Assembly: GCA_937894935.1 (NCBI GenBank)
Contig: CALAYC010000175.1
Coordinates: forward strand, 1 to 43,147
Direction: 5' to 3'
Length of the DNA: 43,147 nt
DNA from: an uncultured Verrucomicrobiota bacterium
GTDB lineage: Bacteria; Verrucomicrobiota; Verrucomicrobiia; Limisphaerales; JADLHS01
In this document: positions 17,073 through 25,723 of the stretch, piece after piece
Position numbering within the stretch: the first letter of the stretch is position 1
Layout of the letters: every line of letters starts with the position of its first letter
Notes under the pieces: generated by a model
Database searches by the model: none
Seen by the model: the letters and a program-made list of their open reading frames with translations, nothing else
What the model was told of the DNA's origin: nothing
Position numbers and translations under genes: made by a program

Positions 17073-17372
17073 ATGGCTCAAACCGAGGTATTGCCGGAAA
17101 TTGAACGTGAGGAGCAGACGGATTCCCGTTCCGAACTTCAACCCACGTGGCTCGTGATTTGTTGGAACGACCCCGTCAATCTGATGACGTACGTGATGCA
17201 TGTCTTTCAAAAGGTTTTCGGTTGGAATCGTGAAACCGCCGAACATCACATGCTGGAGGTGCATCGCGAGGGTAAAAGCGTGCTAGTCCGTACCACCATG
17301 GAAAAAGCCGAACATTACGTGCATCAACTCCAGAATTACACTCTGAACGCTACGATGGAGCGCGAGTCGTGA
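17073..17372 (+). CDS. clpS: ATP-dependent Clp protease adaptor ClpS
   Basis: A 99-residue cytosolic adaptor that binds the ClpA (or ClpC) N-domain and delivers N-degron substrates. The core is visible: 'WLVICWNDPVNLMTYVMHVFQKVFG' (the DPVN motif and Met/Val-rich helix form the N-end pocket), 'AEHHMLEVHREGKSVL' and 'KAEHYVHQLQNYTL'. A disordered acidic N-terminal tail of about 25 residues (AQTEVLPEIEREEQTDSRSE) is normal for the family. It overlaps the next gene in a GTGA. Confidence 0.93.
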   Translation: MAQTEVLPEIEREEQTDSRSELQPTWLVICWNDPVNLMTYVMHVFQKVFGWNRETAEHHMLEVHREGKSVLVRTTMEKAEHYVHQLQNYTLNATMERES

Positions 17373-17857
17373 AATTACATCACGCCACGACGGACAGCTT
17401 TGTTTTCCAGCTCAACGCCCAGGAGAAGGAACTGTTTCTGGAAATGCTCCAGCTTTATCCGCTCGTTCCCGCGCAACATCATCGCCTGACAAAATCTCCC
17501 GACGCGCACTCCGACGAAAATCAGCGCTTGCTTGAAGAATCCCTCGCCGAACACCGCGCCGAGAAAAAACAGATGGTCAATGCTTTGCTCGCCGCGCCGG
17601 AACGTTTTCAAAAACACGCCCGCCACTTTCTGTTCGAGGTCAAAGCGACCGAAATTGATTTTCTGCTTCAGGTGTTGAACGACGTTCGCGTCGGCAGTTG
17701 GCTGGCATTGGGCGAACCCGACCCCGGCCAGCCGCCGGAAATGACTCCGGAAAACTTCCGCCACGCCATTGCGATGGAAGTCTGTGGCGCATTCGAATCT
17801 CTCCTCCTCGCCGCGTTAGGCCAATCCGAATCACCCGATTGGGCGGATGAGCCATAA
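17369..17857 (+). CDS. DUF2017-type protein, ClpS partner gene
   Basis: A 162-residue soluble helical protein starting with GTG, which overlaps the clpS stop by 4 bases (GTGA at 17369-17372), so translation is coupled. 'FVFQLNAQEKELFLEMLQLYPLVP' at the start and 'ATEIDFLLQVLNDVRVGSWLALGEPD' in the middle resemble the DUF2017 family, which is also found beside clpS in other phyla. No enzyme motif is visible. A role in Clp-dependent proteolysis is inferred only from the tight gene pairing. Confidence 0.7.
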   Translation: MKLHHATTDSFVFQLNAQEKELFLEMLQLYPLVPAQHHRLTKSPDAHSDENQRLLEESLAEHRAEKKQMVNALLAAPERFQKHARHFLFEVKATEIDFLLQVLNDVRVGSWLALGEPDPGQPPEMTPENFRHAIAMEVCGAFESLLLAALGQSESPDWADEP

Positions 17858-18010
17858 CCTTCGTCCTCATTCCTGCGTCATCTTCCCGCGCCCAGAAGAT
17901 AAGGAACACGAGAACGCTCTCTCCGGCTGATTATCAAACCTAAATCCCTCATTTTCATAAAATAAACATGTGAGTTGACGCGTCAGGGAAATTGCGAAAC
18001 CGTTGCAAAC

Positions 18011-19456
18011 ATGCCCGTGTCACATCATCAACCGAAATTGGAAGACCGCTTTCTCACGCGTCGGGATTTTCTCCGGCGCTGCGGCATGGGCTTTGGCCTG
18101 CTGGGCCTCGCACAATTACTCGGCCCGGAAGCACTCGCCGCCGATCCACTCAGCCACAATCCGCTCAACCCGCGCGCGCCGCATTTTCCCGGCCGAGCCA
18201 AACGCGTCATTCACATCTTCGCCAACGGCGGCCCGTCGCACATTGATACTTTTGATCCCAAGCCGATTCTCGCGAAACTTCACGGCCAGCCATTGCCGGT
18301 TGATAACCTTAAAACCGAACGCAAAACCGGCGCGGCATTTCAATCGCCATTCAAGTTTAAGAAATACGGCCAGAGCGGCATCGAGGTCAGTGAATTGTTC
18401 CCGCACGTTGCTGAAAGCATTGATGACATCGCCGTCATTCGCTCCATGCACGCGGACGTGCCGAATCACGAGCCGTCGTTGATGTTGATGAACTGCGGTG
18501 ATGCGCGATTGCCGCGACCCAGCATGGGTTCGTGGATTACTTACGGCCTCGGCACGGAAAATCAGAACCTGCCCGGCTTCGTCTCGTTGTGCCCCGGCTA
18601 TCCGATTCAGGAATCGCAAAACTGGCAAAGCGCGTTCCTCCCGGGAATTTTTCAAGGCACGCACATCAACACTTCGCATCAGGACGTCGAGAAGCTCATT
18701 GAGAACATCAAAAACAAATCCCTCTCATTCGACGAACAGCGCGCTCAACTGAATCTCCTGCAAAAGCTCAACGAACAACACGCCAAACGCCGCGCCGCCG
18801 ATGCGCGCTTTGAAGCGCGTGTACAATCGTTCGAACTCGCTTATCGTATGCAGATGGACGCGACCGATGCATTCGATATTTCGCGCGAGCCGGAGTCCGT
18901 TCGCAAGATGTATGGCGAAGGCACACAAGCGCGACAGATGTTGATTGCACGGCGCTTGCTCGAACGCGGCGTCCGTTTTGTCCAGGTCTGGCACGGCGAT
19001 GGTCAACCGTGGGATCATCACGACGACATCGAAAATGGCCATCGCAAATTGGCGCAGGAATCGGATCAACCGATCGGCGCGTTGCTCAAAGATCTCAAAC
19101 AACGCGGCATGTTGGACGATACGCTCGTCATCTGGGGCGGCGAATTCGGTCGCACTCCGACCGTTGAATTACCCACGCCCGGAGCAAACGCCGGAAAAGT
19201 AAACGGACGCGATCATAATCACTACGGTTTCTCTATGTGGATGGCAGGTGGCGGCGTGCGCGGCGGCTACGTCCATGGTGCGACGGATGAATTCGGTTTC
19301 AAAGCCGTGGAAAAACCCGTTCACGTTCACGACTTGCACGCAACGATTCTGCACCTGCTCGGGTTCGATCACACGAAACTGACCTTCCGTCATGCGGGTC
19401 GCGATTTCCGCCTCACCGATGTGCATGGAAACGTGGTGAAGGAGTTGATCGCGTAA
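18011..19456 (+). CDS. DUF1501 family protein, Tat-exported
   Basis: A 481-residue protein related to sulfatases/alkaline phosphatases and typical of Planctomycetes and Verrucomicrobia. The Tat signal peptide is RRDFLRRCGMGFGLLG. Marks include 'VIHIFANGGPSHIDTFDPKP', 'MHADVPNHEPSLMLMNCGD', 'VWHGDGQPWDHHDD', 'VIWGGEFGRTPTVE' and 'GRDHNHYGFSMWMAGGGVRGG'. These hold the Asp/His residues that would bind metals in the fold. The ATG at 18011 is chosen over a TTG at 17975 because the short form starts the Tat n-region. It is followed 13 bases later by the PSCyt1 gene with a GGAGG between them; the pair is probably one secreted or periplasmic system. Its reaction is unknown. Confidence 0.9.
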   Translation: MPVSHHQPKLEDRFLTRRDFLRRCGMGFGLLGLAQLLGPEALAADPLSHNPLNPRAPHFPGRAKRVIHIFANGGPSHIDTFDPKPILAKLHGQPLPVDNLKTERKTGAAFQSPFKFKKYGQSGIEVSELFPHVAESIDDIAVIRSMHADVPNHEPSLMLMNCGDARLPRPSMGSWITYGLGTENQNLPGFVSLCPGYPIQESQNWQSAFLPGIFQGTHINTSHQDVEKLIENIKNKSLSFDEQRAQLNLLQKLNEQHAKRRAADARFEARVQSFELAYRMQMDATDAFDISREPESVRKMYGEGTQARQMLIARRLLERGVRFVQVWHGDGQPWDHHDDIENGHRKLAQESDQPIGALLKDLKQRGMLDDTLVIWGGEFGRTPTVELPTPGANAGKVNGRDHNHYGFSMWMAGGGVRGGYVHGATDEFGFKAVEKPVHVHDLHATILHLLGFDHTKLTFRHAGRDFRLTDVHGNVVKELIA

Positions 19457-19469
19457 TTCTGGAGGCGCA

Positions 19470-22379
19470 ATGATCAAGGCTCGCCTGCACCATGACCTGG
19501 AGCGCCGGTTTTCCATCCGGCGTGAATCCAGGTGTTCGCGCAAATTTTTTAGATCCGTAGCAGCACTGGTCCTGAGCGCAGTCTGTTTTTCCCAGCCCTC
19601 AACCTCACGTGCCGCATCTGCGACACCAGAAGCGATTGAATTTTTCGAAACCAAAATCCGCCCGTTGTTCGCGGAGCATTGTTATGCGTGTCATAGCGCG
19701 GCGGAAAAAGTTAAAGGCGCCCTGCGCCTCGACGCTTCCCACGCGCTGCTCAAAGGCGGCGATTCCGGCGCAGTGCTTGAACCCGGCAATCCCGACGCGA
19801 GCCTGCTCATCAAAGCCGTGCGTTACACGGACGAAGATTTGCAGATGCCGCCGAAGGACAAAAAACTTCCGCCCGACCAGATTGCGCTGCTCGAATCATG
19901 GGTAAAAATGGGCGCGCCGATGCCCGAAGATTCTGATGCGCCACGGTTGATGACCGAAGTGAGTGAAGCGCGCGCCAAGCATTGGGCGTTTCAAGCCGTG
20001 CACAAACCCACGCCACCCGCAGTGAAAAAATCCAAATGGGTGCGCACGCCGGTGGATAATTTCATTCTCGCCAGACTGGAGGAACAAAAACTCAAGCCTG
20101 CAGCACAAGCCGATCGCCGCACGTTGATTCGGCGTTTGAGCTACGACCTGACCGGTTTGCCACCGACACCTGCTGATGTTGAAGCGTTCGTGAAAGATCG
20201 CAGCCCGGATGCTTACGAAAAACTCGTGGAACGGTTGCTCGCATCACCGCATTACGGCGAACGCTGGGGCCGCCATTGGCTCGACATTGCTCGCTACGCG
20301 GACACGAAAGGCTATCTCGCCGGCGGCGAAGAGCGGCGCTACAAATTTTCCTACACGTATCGCGATTACGTCATTCGCGCATTCAACGAAGACAAGCCTT
20401 ACGATCAATTCCTGCGGGAACAAATCGCCGCTGATCAACTTGTCTCCGGTGAAGACAAAAGTTCCCTCGCCGCATTGGGTTTTCTCACGCTGGGGCGTCG
20501 CTTTCTCAACAATCAAAACGACATCATTGATGATCGCATTGACGTCGTAACACGGGGCACGATGGGATTAACGGTGAGTTGCGCACGCTGTCACGACCAC
20601 AAATTCGAACCGATTTCTGCGGCGGATTACTATGCGTTGCACGGCATCTTTGCGAGCAGTGAAGAACCCGGCGACCTGCCATTGCTCAAGCCGATCGAAG
20701 ATTCCGCGTCGTATCAGGATTACCTCAAAGAAGTCGCGAAGATTGAAAAAGAAATCGCGGCATTCGAGGCGAAGGAAATTGAAATATTCCGCACCGACCT
20801 GCGCAAAAGCGTCGGCGATTATCTTCTCGCGGCGCACGATGCCACGAAACTCGACAACGACTCAAAATTCGAGGACTTCGCCGGCAATCGCAAATTATTG
20901 CCCGCAATTCTGCGCCGTTGGATGACGCATCTCAATGAGCGTGCGACTCAAAACGACCCCATCCTCGCGCCGTGGTTTGCGTTCACGAAATTGAACGAAA
21001 CCAATTTTTCATCGGCGACTGATGCATCCGCGTCCGCTGAGCATCCTTCGCAAAGTGTGCTCAACCAGCTTGCAACCGACACTCCCGGAGCCAACCCGCT
21101 TTTGATTAAAGCCATCGCCGAACGAAAGCCCGAATCGCTTCAGCAGGTTGCGGAAGCTTACCAAAACCTGCTGCGCAGGATTCAAAACGAATGGTCGCAG
21201 TTAATTCAGAACGCTGAAAAAGAAACGCAGCCGGCGCCAACGGCATTTCCCGACGCAGATCGCGAGGCGCTGCGACAGTTTCTCTACGCGGAAAGCTCAC
21301 CGGCATTTTTGCCGGATGATGAAGTGCGAAAGCTTCACGCCCGACGCTTGCGCGAAGGCGCGGCGCCGTTACGCAACAAAATCGAAGCGTTGAGTTGGAA
21401 ACATCCCGGTGTGCCGCTGCGTGCAATGGCGTTGGTGGATAAAGCGAAGCCTCACAATTCACCCGTGTTCATTCGCGGCAATCCCGGCAACCGAGGCCCG
21501 GAAGTGCCACGACGTTTTCTGGAAGTATTAAGCGTGGGAACTCCCATGCCATTCACCAACGGCAGCGGTCGCCTCGAACTCGCGCGCGCGATTGCGACTC
21601 CGGAAAATCCGCTTACGGCACGGGTATTTGTGAATCGCGTCTGGCTCCATCATTTCGGCGCAGGCATCGTGCGTACGCCAGGCGACTTTGGCGTTCGCAC
21701 TGAACAACCGACGCATCATGAGTTGCTCGATTATCTTGCAGCGACATTTATGGAAAACGGTTGGAGCACGAAAAAGCTGCATCGTCTCATCGTGCTTTCG
21801 GCGACGTATCAACAGAGCGGTGACGCCAACGCCAAAAATCTCGCCGCCGATCCGGAGAATCATCTCTGGCATCACGTGCCACGCCGCCGACTCGATTTCG
21901 AATCGTTGCGTGACACGTTGCTCGCGGTGGCAGGTGAGATTGATTTAACCATCGGTGGCTTGCCGGTGGATTTGGGTGCGAATCCTCCACCGACGCGGCG
22001 CACAATTTATGCGTTGATTGACCGTCAAAATCTGCCGGGCATATTTCGCACGTTCGACTTCGCCAATCCCGATGTCAGCAATCAAGGCCGCTTCCACACC
22101 ACCGTGCCGCAACAGGCGCTCGCGTTGATGAACAGTCCATTTGTCATTTCGCAGGCGCAACAACTCGTGAAGCGTGCGGAAGTTCAAGCCGCGAAAAACG
22201 ACACGCAAAAAGTGCAGGCGCTCTATCAAATCGTTTTCCAGCGACCCGCCGAAACCCGCGAAGTGCGCTGGGCAAATGAGTTCCTGGCCAACAGCACCAC
22301 GACACCCAATTCGCTTTCGCCGCTGGAAAAATACGCCCACGTTTTACTGCTCTCGAACGAACTGATGTTCGTAGATTGA
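19470..22379 (+). CDS. PSCyt1/DUF1549/DUF1553 c-type cytochrome domain protein
   Basis: A 969-residue exported protein. After a signal peptide (residues about 24-49) comes the PSCyt1 domain with a heme c site CYACH (Cys71, Cys74, His75) and a candidate Met ligand in DLQMPP. Next is DUF1549 (LIRRLSYDLTGLPPTPADVE, YGERWGRHWLDIARYADTKG), containing a second CxxCH (CARCHDHKFEPI, near residue 371). A coiled linker follows, then DUF1553 (NPLTARVFVNRVWLHHFG, TPGDFGVRTEQPTH). The start is supported by GGAGG at 19461-19465. The first 25 residues are partly encoded by a palindrome (19496-19532). Function is unproven; a redox or sugar-degradation role is the usual guess. Confidence 0.92.
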   Translation: MIKARLHHDLERRFSIRRESRCSRKFFRSVAALVLSAVCFSQPSTSRAASATPEAIEFFETKIRPLFAEHCYACHSAAEKVKGALRLDASHALLKGGDSGAVLEPGNPDASLLIKAVRYTDEDLQMPPKDKKLPPDQIALLESWVKMGAPMPEDSDAPRLMTEVSEARAKHWAFQAVHKPTPPAVKKSKWVRTPVDNFILARLEEQKLKPAAQADRRTLIRRLSYDLTGLPPTPADVEAFVKDRSPDAYEKLVERLLASPHYGERWGRHWLDIARYADTKGYLAGGEERRYKFSYTYRDYVIRAFNEDKPYDQFLREQIAADQLVSGEDKSSLAALGFLTLGRRFLNNQNDIIDDRIDVVTRGTMGLTVSCARCHDHKFEPISAADYYALHGIFASSEEPGDLPLLKPIEDSASYQDYLKEVAKIEKEIAAFEAKEIEIFRTDLRKSVGDYLLAAHDATKLDNDSKFEDFAGNRKLLPAILRRWMTHLNERATQNDPILAPWFAFTKLNETNFSSATDASASAEHPSQSVLNQLATDTPGANPLLIKAIAERKPESLQQVAEAYQNLLRRIQNEWSQLIQNAEKETQPAPTAFPDADREALRQFLYAESSPAFLPDDEVRKLHARRLREGAAPLRNKIEALSWKHPGVPLRAMALVDKAKPHNSPVFIRGNPGNRGPEVPRRFLEVLSVGTPMPFTNGSGRLELARAIATPENPLTARVFVNRVWLHHFGAGIVRTPGDFGVRTEQPTHHELLDYLAATFMENGWSTKKLHRLIVLSATYQQSGDANAKNLAADPENHLWHHVPRRRLDFESLRDTLLAVAGEIDLTIGGLPVDLGANPPPTRRTIYALIDRQNLPGIFRTFDFANPDVSNQGRFHTTVPQQALALMNSPFVISQAQQLVKRAEVQAAKNDTQKVQALYQIVFQRPAETREVRWANEFLANSTTTPNSLSPLEKYAHVLLLSNELMFVD
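19496..19532 (+). repeat. Nested palindrome inside the PSCyt1 gene start
   Basis: Outer arms 19496-19501 (CCTGGA) and 19527-19532 (TCCAGG) enclose inner arms 19503-19508 (CGCCGG) and 19517-19522 (CCGGCG), with an 8-base loop. The left side has 1 and the right side 4 unpaired bases. The shape is that of a REP-like intergenic palindrome, yet it lies within the coding region for the signal peptide's basic N-region. Only one copy is seen in this window, so membership in a repeat family is unproven. Confidence 0.5.
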
Positions 22380-22482
22380 AGCGCAGTTAATTGAACGATT
22401 TCCGTTCCGGCGCAGTGCGAATTCAGATTGCCCTCCACTTTCGGTCTATTGCTTTTCCTTCATGCTATTCCACATTGCTGGC

Positions 22483-23775
22483 ATGGTCGGGGAAAAACCA
22501 ATCCATGTGGTCGTACTGGGCGCGGGTTTCGGCGGACTGAATTTCTGCAAAAAGTTTCGGCATCCCAACGCCCGTATCACGGTGGTAGATCGCACCAACC
22601 ATCATCTCTTCCAACCGCTGCTGTATCAGGTCGCCGCGTGCGGTCTGTCCGCACCGGAAATTGCCCAACCGATTCGCGGCATTCTCTCCAAGCGTCAGGA
22701 CATCACCGTGCTGTTCAACAGCGTGGTGGATTTAGATCTCGCGCAACGCCGCGTCAATCTCGAGAAAGGAGAACTGAATTACGATTATCTCGTCATCGGA
22801 ATAGGTGGGCGCACGAGTTATTTCAAACACCCGGAATGGGAACAGCTCGCTCCCGGCCTCAAGACACTTGATGACGCGCTACGCATTCGCAGCGAAATTC
22901 TGCTGGCATTCGAGCGCGCGGAAAACGAACCCGATCCCATCGAACGCGAGCGGCTGATGACCATCGTCGTCGTGGGCGGCGGGCCGACCGGCGTGGAACT
23001 CGCCGGGGCCTTTGCGGAACTCACTCGCACGGTGCTCGACAAAGATTTTCGCCGCATTGATCCGGAAAAAGCGCGCATCATTCTGGTTGAAGGTTCGCCA
23101 CTCGTTTTGTCGCACTTACCCAAAGATCTTTCCGCAAGTGCGCAACGTCAGTTGCAAGCCCTCGGCGTGCAGATTCGAAATAATCTTTACGTCAAAGATA
23201 TGCGCCCTGGCGAAGTGGAACTCACCAACGGCGAAATCATTCGTGCCGGCAACATCATCTGGGCAGCGGGAGTCGCAGCCCATCCACTCACGGCGAAGCT
23301 GGGCGTCGAATTGGACAAAGCCGGTCGCATCAAAGTGAATCCCGATCTCAGTCTGCCGGGTCATCCGGAAGTATTTGCCATCGGCGATATCATTTCGTTG
23401 CTGCAAGCGGACGGCAAACCTGTGCCCGGCGTTTGCCCGGCAGCCATTCAGATGGGCAAACACGTCGCGCGCGTTCTGAAAAATGAAATCAACACCCGCG
23501 CCACCAATACGCCAATCCAACGACCCGCTTTTGCGTACTGGGACAAAGGCACGATGGCGACGATTGGCCGTTCTGCCGCCGTAGCGTGGATCGGCAAACT
23601 GAAATTCTCCGGCTTTCCCGCGTGGCTGGCCTGGTTATTTGTGCATCTGATTTTTCTGGTTGGATTACGCAACCGCATCGCTGTGTTGTTTCAATGGGCG
23701 TATTCGTATTTTTCGTATCGCCGCAGCGCGCGCCTCATCACATATCTGTCCGCAGACAAGTCGTCCGTTAAATAA
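22483..23775 (+). CDS. ndh: Type II NADH:quinone oxidoreductase (NDH-2)
   Basis: A 430-residue FAD enzyme that passes electrons from NADH to quinone without pumping protons, on the inner face of the membrane. It shows the FAD-binding 'VVVLGAGFGGLNF' and 'VFAIGDI', and the NADH-binding 'VVVGGGPTGVELAG'. The C-terminal 45 residues (WLAWLFVHLIFLVG, LFQWAYSYFSY) are the hydrophobic or amphipathic helices that anchor NDH-2 to the membrane. The ATG at 22483 begins the compact N-terminus; an in-frame ATG at 22462 would add seven residues. It has no close operon partners and ends before a bidirectional terminator. Confidence 0.9.
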   Translation: MVGEKPIHVVVLGAGFGGLNFCKKFRHPNARITVVDRTNHHLFQPLLYQVAACGLSAPEIAQPIRGILSKRQDITVLFNSVVDLDLAQRRVNLEKGELNYDYLVIGIGGRTSYFKHPEWEQLAPGLKTLDDALRIRSEILLAFERAENEPDPIERERLMTIVVVGGGPTGVELAGAFAELTRTVLDKDFRRIDPEKARIILVEGSPLVLSHLPKDLSASAQRQLQALGVQIRNNLYVKDMRPGEVELTNGEIIRAGNIIWAAGVAAHPLTAKLGVELDKAGRIKVNPDLSLPGHPEVFAIGDIISLLQADGKPVPGVCPAAIQMGKHVARVLKNEINTRATNTPIQRPAFAYWDKGTMATIGRSAAVAWIGKLKFSGFPAWLAWLFVHLIFLVGLRNRIAVLFQWAYSYFSYRRSARLITYLSADKSSVK

Positions 23776-23843
23776 AATCGTTGTTGGCGGAAGCTTGAGT
23801 TTGTTAACGCAATTTCACTTCAAGCCATCGCCAAAAATAAAAT

Positions 23844-23869
23844 CGCCCCGGCCAAACGAGCCCGGGGCG
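23844..23869. terminator. Bidirectional intrinsic terminator
   Basis: A perfect 8-bp GC-rich stem, 23844-23851 with 23862-23869 (CGCCCCGG / CCGGGGCG), with a 10-base loop. TTT follows on the plus strand, and ATTTTATTTTT on the minus strand (read from the 23843 side). It lies between the converging ndh and beta-barrel genes and can serve both, better on the minus strand. Confidence 0.8.
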
Positions 23870-23915
23870 TTTCAAAACCAACCGCTACGACTTTGAATTA
23901 CAACTCTGATGGCAG

Positions 23916-24635
23916 CTAGAACGAATAGCTGAGGCTGATTTTGAGAATCGGGTAAAATTGGAAATCGTCCGTCCAATCTTCAATCTGTTGCCGCTCAAGC
24001 GCAAGGTCCGCCGGATTGACCGCGCCAGGCCCGCTGTTGCTCAAGGACACGTCGAGTTCGCCTGTGAAGACGACACCGATTTCGCCGTTGAGCGACCAAT
24101 GTTTGGCTTTATCGAGATAGAAACTGCCACCGATGGACAGATAAGGTGAAACGGCATTCGGCTCGACGTCGAGATTCACGTTTCCAATCGCAGACGAATC
24201 GTAACTGGTGTTACCGATCGTGATAAACGTACTGCCCGCAACCGGATCTTGCGGCACGACGGATTCCAGTTCGCTTTGATTCACCAGGACGCCAACCGAG
24301 ACACGAAATGAACGGTTCGCCCACGGATAAATATCGAGGGTGAGCGGCGCGGATAACAACGTAAGATCGTTGTTGTAAAAGATGCCTTCGATTTCCTCAC
24401 GATCGCGCGAATAGCTGAAGTAAGCGATTCCTGCGCGCGCACCGAAGTGATCGTGAAAGCGCCAGTTAAACGAGCCACCAAAACCAAGCGTACTGGCCTC
24501 GGCACTAAAGGTAAAAGGACGATAATTCAATTCCGCATCAGCTTCCGTCGCGGTAACCGTTGCTACGCTCAAACTGCTCACCAAGCCAGCCAGCGTCAGC
24601 CATTTCATTTTAGTCATGTTCGTAGTTCGTTTCAT
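23916..24635 (-). CDS. Outer-membrane beta-barrel protein
   Basis: A 239-residue exported protein. The ATG at 24635 (MKRTTNMTKMKW) leads into a signal peptide (LTLAGLVSSLSVATVTATEADA). ATGs at 24617 and 24608 are alternatives, and the open frame to 24794 adds residues without export features. The mature part alternates hydrophobic and polar residues (FTFSAEASTLGFGGSFNWRF, FGARAGIAYFSYS, LSIGGSFYL) and ends in aromatic Phe (ILKISLSYSF), the signal for barrel insertion. About eight strands could be present. It has no recognisable transport or enzymatic motif, so the role is unknown. Confidence 0.75.
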   Translation of the reverse strand: MKRTTNMTKMKWLTLAGLVSSLSVATVTATEADAELNYRPFTFSAEASTLGFGGSFNWRFHDHFGARAGIAYFSYSRDREEIEGIFYNNDLTLLSAPLTLDIYPWANRSFRVSVGVLVNQSELESVVPQDPVAGSTFITIGNTSYDSSAIGNVNLDVEPNAVSPYLSIGGSFYLDKAKHWSLNGEIGVVFTGELDVSLSNSGPGAVNPADLALERQQIEDWTDDFQFYPILKISLSYSF

Positions 24636-24884
24636 TGCGTGATGTTCAAACGTCGCGATTCCCTTCCAAGCCAATGCCATGCCAGCCACAGGGAAATTCC
24701 TGGTCGCGCAAAAATCCGCTGGTTTCGCACAAGAAATCCATTTTGCCTGCGGTCGTGCCCGGCAAAAATTTCCCGCCTCAGCCCGCGACGACAAACGGCG
24801 CTAGGCAAAATCATCGCGGCAATCCACCGCCCGCGGGCGAATTTTTCCTGTTTCCCTTAACGATTTTGGCGCAACACTAACTCC

Positions 24885-25625
24885 ATGCCTGCGCCTGAGC
24901 GTTTATTGGAATTGAAGCATGTCTCGAAGCAGTACGCCGCAAACGGCAGCGCGACGGACGTCCCGGTGCTCGCCGATCTTTCTCTCACCGTGATGCGCGG
25001 CGAATCGCTGGCTATCGTCGGGCCGAGCGGTTCAGGCAAAAGCACCTTGCTGCAAATCATCGGCACACTCGACCGTGCCTCCAGCGGCGAAGTGTTATTG
25101 GAAGGAAAAAATCTCGCTGCGCTCGACGAAACCGAAATCGCGCACGTCCGCAATCGGCAAATCGGTTTTGTGTTCCAAGCCCATTATCTGCTACCGCAAT
25201 GCACCGTGTTGGAAAACGTCCTCGTGCCAACACTGGCCAGCGCGCAATCTGATAGTCCGACTGCCGAACCGCCGTCCGTTCGCGCCGAACGCTTGCTCAA
25301 ACGCGTCGGCCTTGGCGATCGATTACATCATCGGCCCGGACAACTTTCCGGCGGCGAACGGCAACGCGCTGCTGTTGTTCGGGCTTTGATCAATGGACCT
25401 CAGTTATTGCTCGCTGATGAACCCACCGGCGCTTTGGACCAGACCTCAGCCACCGCGCTGGGCCAGTTACTCGTGGAACTTAATCAGGAAGAAGGCGTGA
25501 CATTAATTGTGGTGACACATGCGATGGACCTCGCGCGCCGGATGAAGCGCGTGTTGAAACTCAGCGGTGGAAAACTGGTCGAAACACCGAACGCCGCAGC
25601 AGAATCTGCAAGCACCAACCTTTAA
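24885..25625 (+). CDS. ABC transporter ATP-binding protein (LolD/MacB type)
   Basis: A 246-residue cytosolic ATPase. Walker A GPSGSGKST, Q-loop 'IGFVFQAHYLLPQ', signature LSGGERQRAAVVRAL, Walker B LLLADEPTGALD and a switch histidine in VVTHAMD are all intact. The sequence belongs to the group that powers MacB- or LolCE-type mechanotransmission permeases. The permease gene follows 98 bases later on the same strand. Its overall length is normal. Confidence 0.93.
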   Translation: MPAPERLLELKHVSKQYAANGSATDVPVLADLSLTVMRGESLAIVGPSGSGKSTLLQIIGTLDRASSGEVLLEGKNLAALDETEIAHVRNRQIGFVFQAHYLLPQCTVLENVLVPTLASAQSDSPTAEPPSVRAERLLKRVGLGDRLHHRPGQLSGGERQRAAVVRALINGPQLLLADEPTGALDQTSATALGQLLVELNQEEGVTLIVVTHAMDLARRMKRVLKLSGGKLVETPNAAAESASTNL

Positions 25626-25709
25626 GCTTCAGAGAATTTCATGCCTCATCAGCTAACAGTTTTTGGACAGTGCATTGACGTTTCATGCCAGACTTCGCTC
25701 TGGAACTTT

Positions 25710-25715
25710 GAGGTG
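25710..25715 (+). promoter_or_regulatory. Shine-Dalgarno for the giant permease gene
   Basis: GAGGTG lies 5 bases before a TTG (25721), 8 before a GTG (25724) and 14 before an ATG (25730), all in frame. The spacing favours TTG or GTG over the ATG. GTG is chosen for annotation. Confidence 0.5.
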
Positions 25716-25723
25716 GGAATTTG

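Noticed and set aside
25688..25703. A hairpin (CCAGA/TCTGG) between the ABC ATPase and permease genes
   Set aside because: The stem is only 5 bp and has no T-run; too weak to call.
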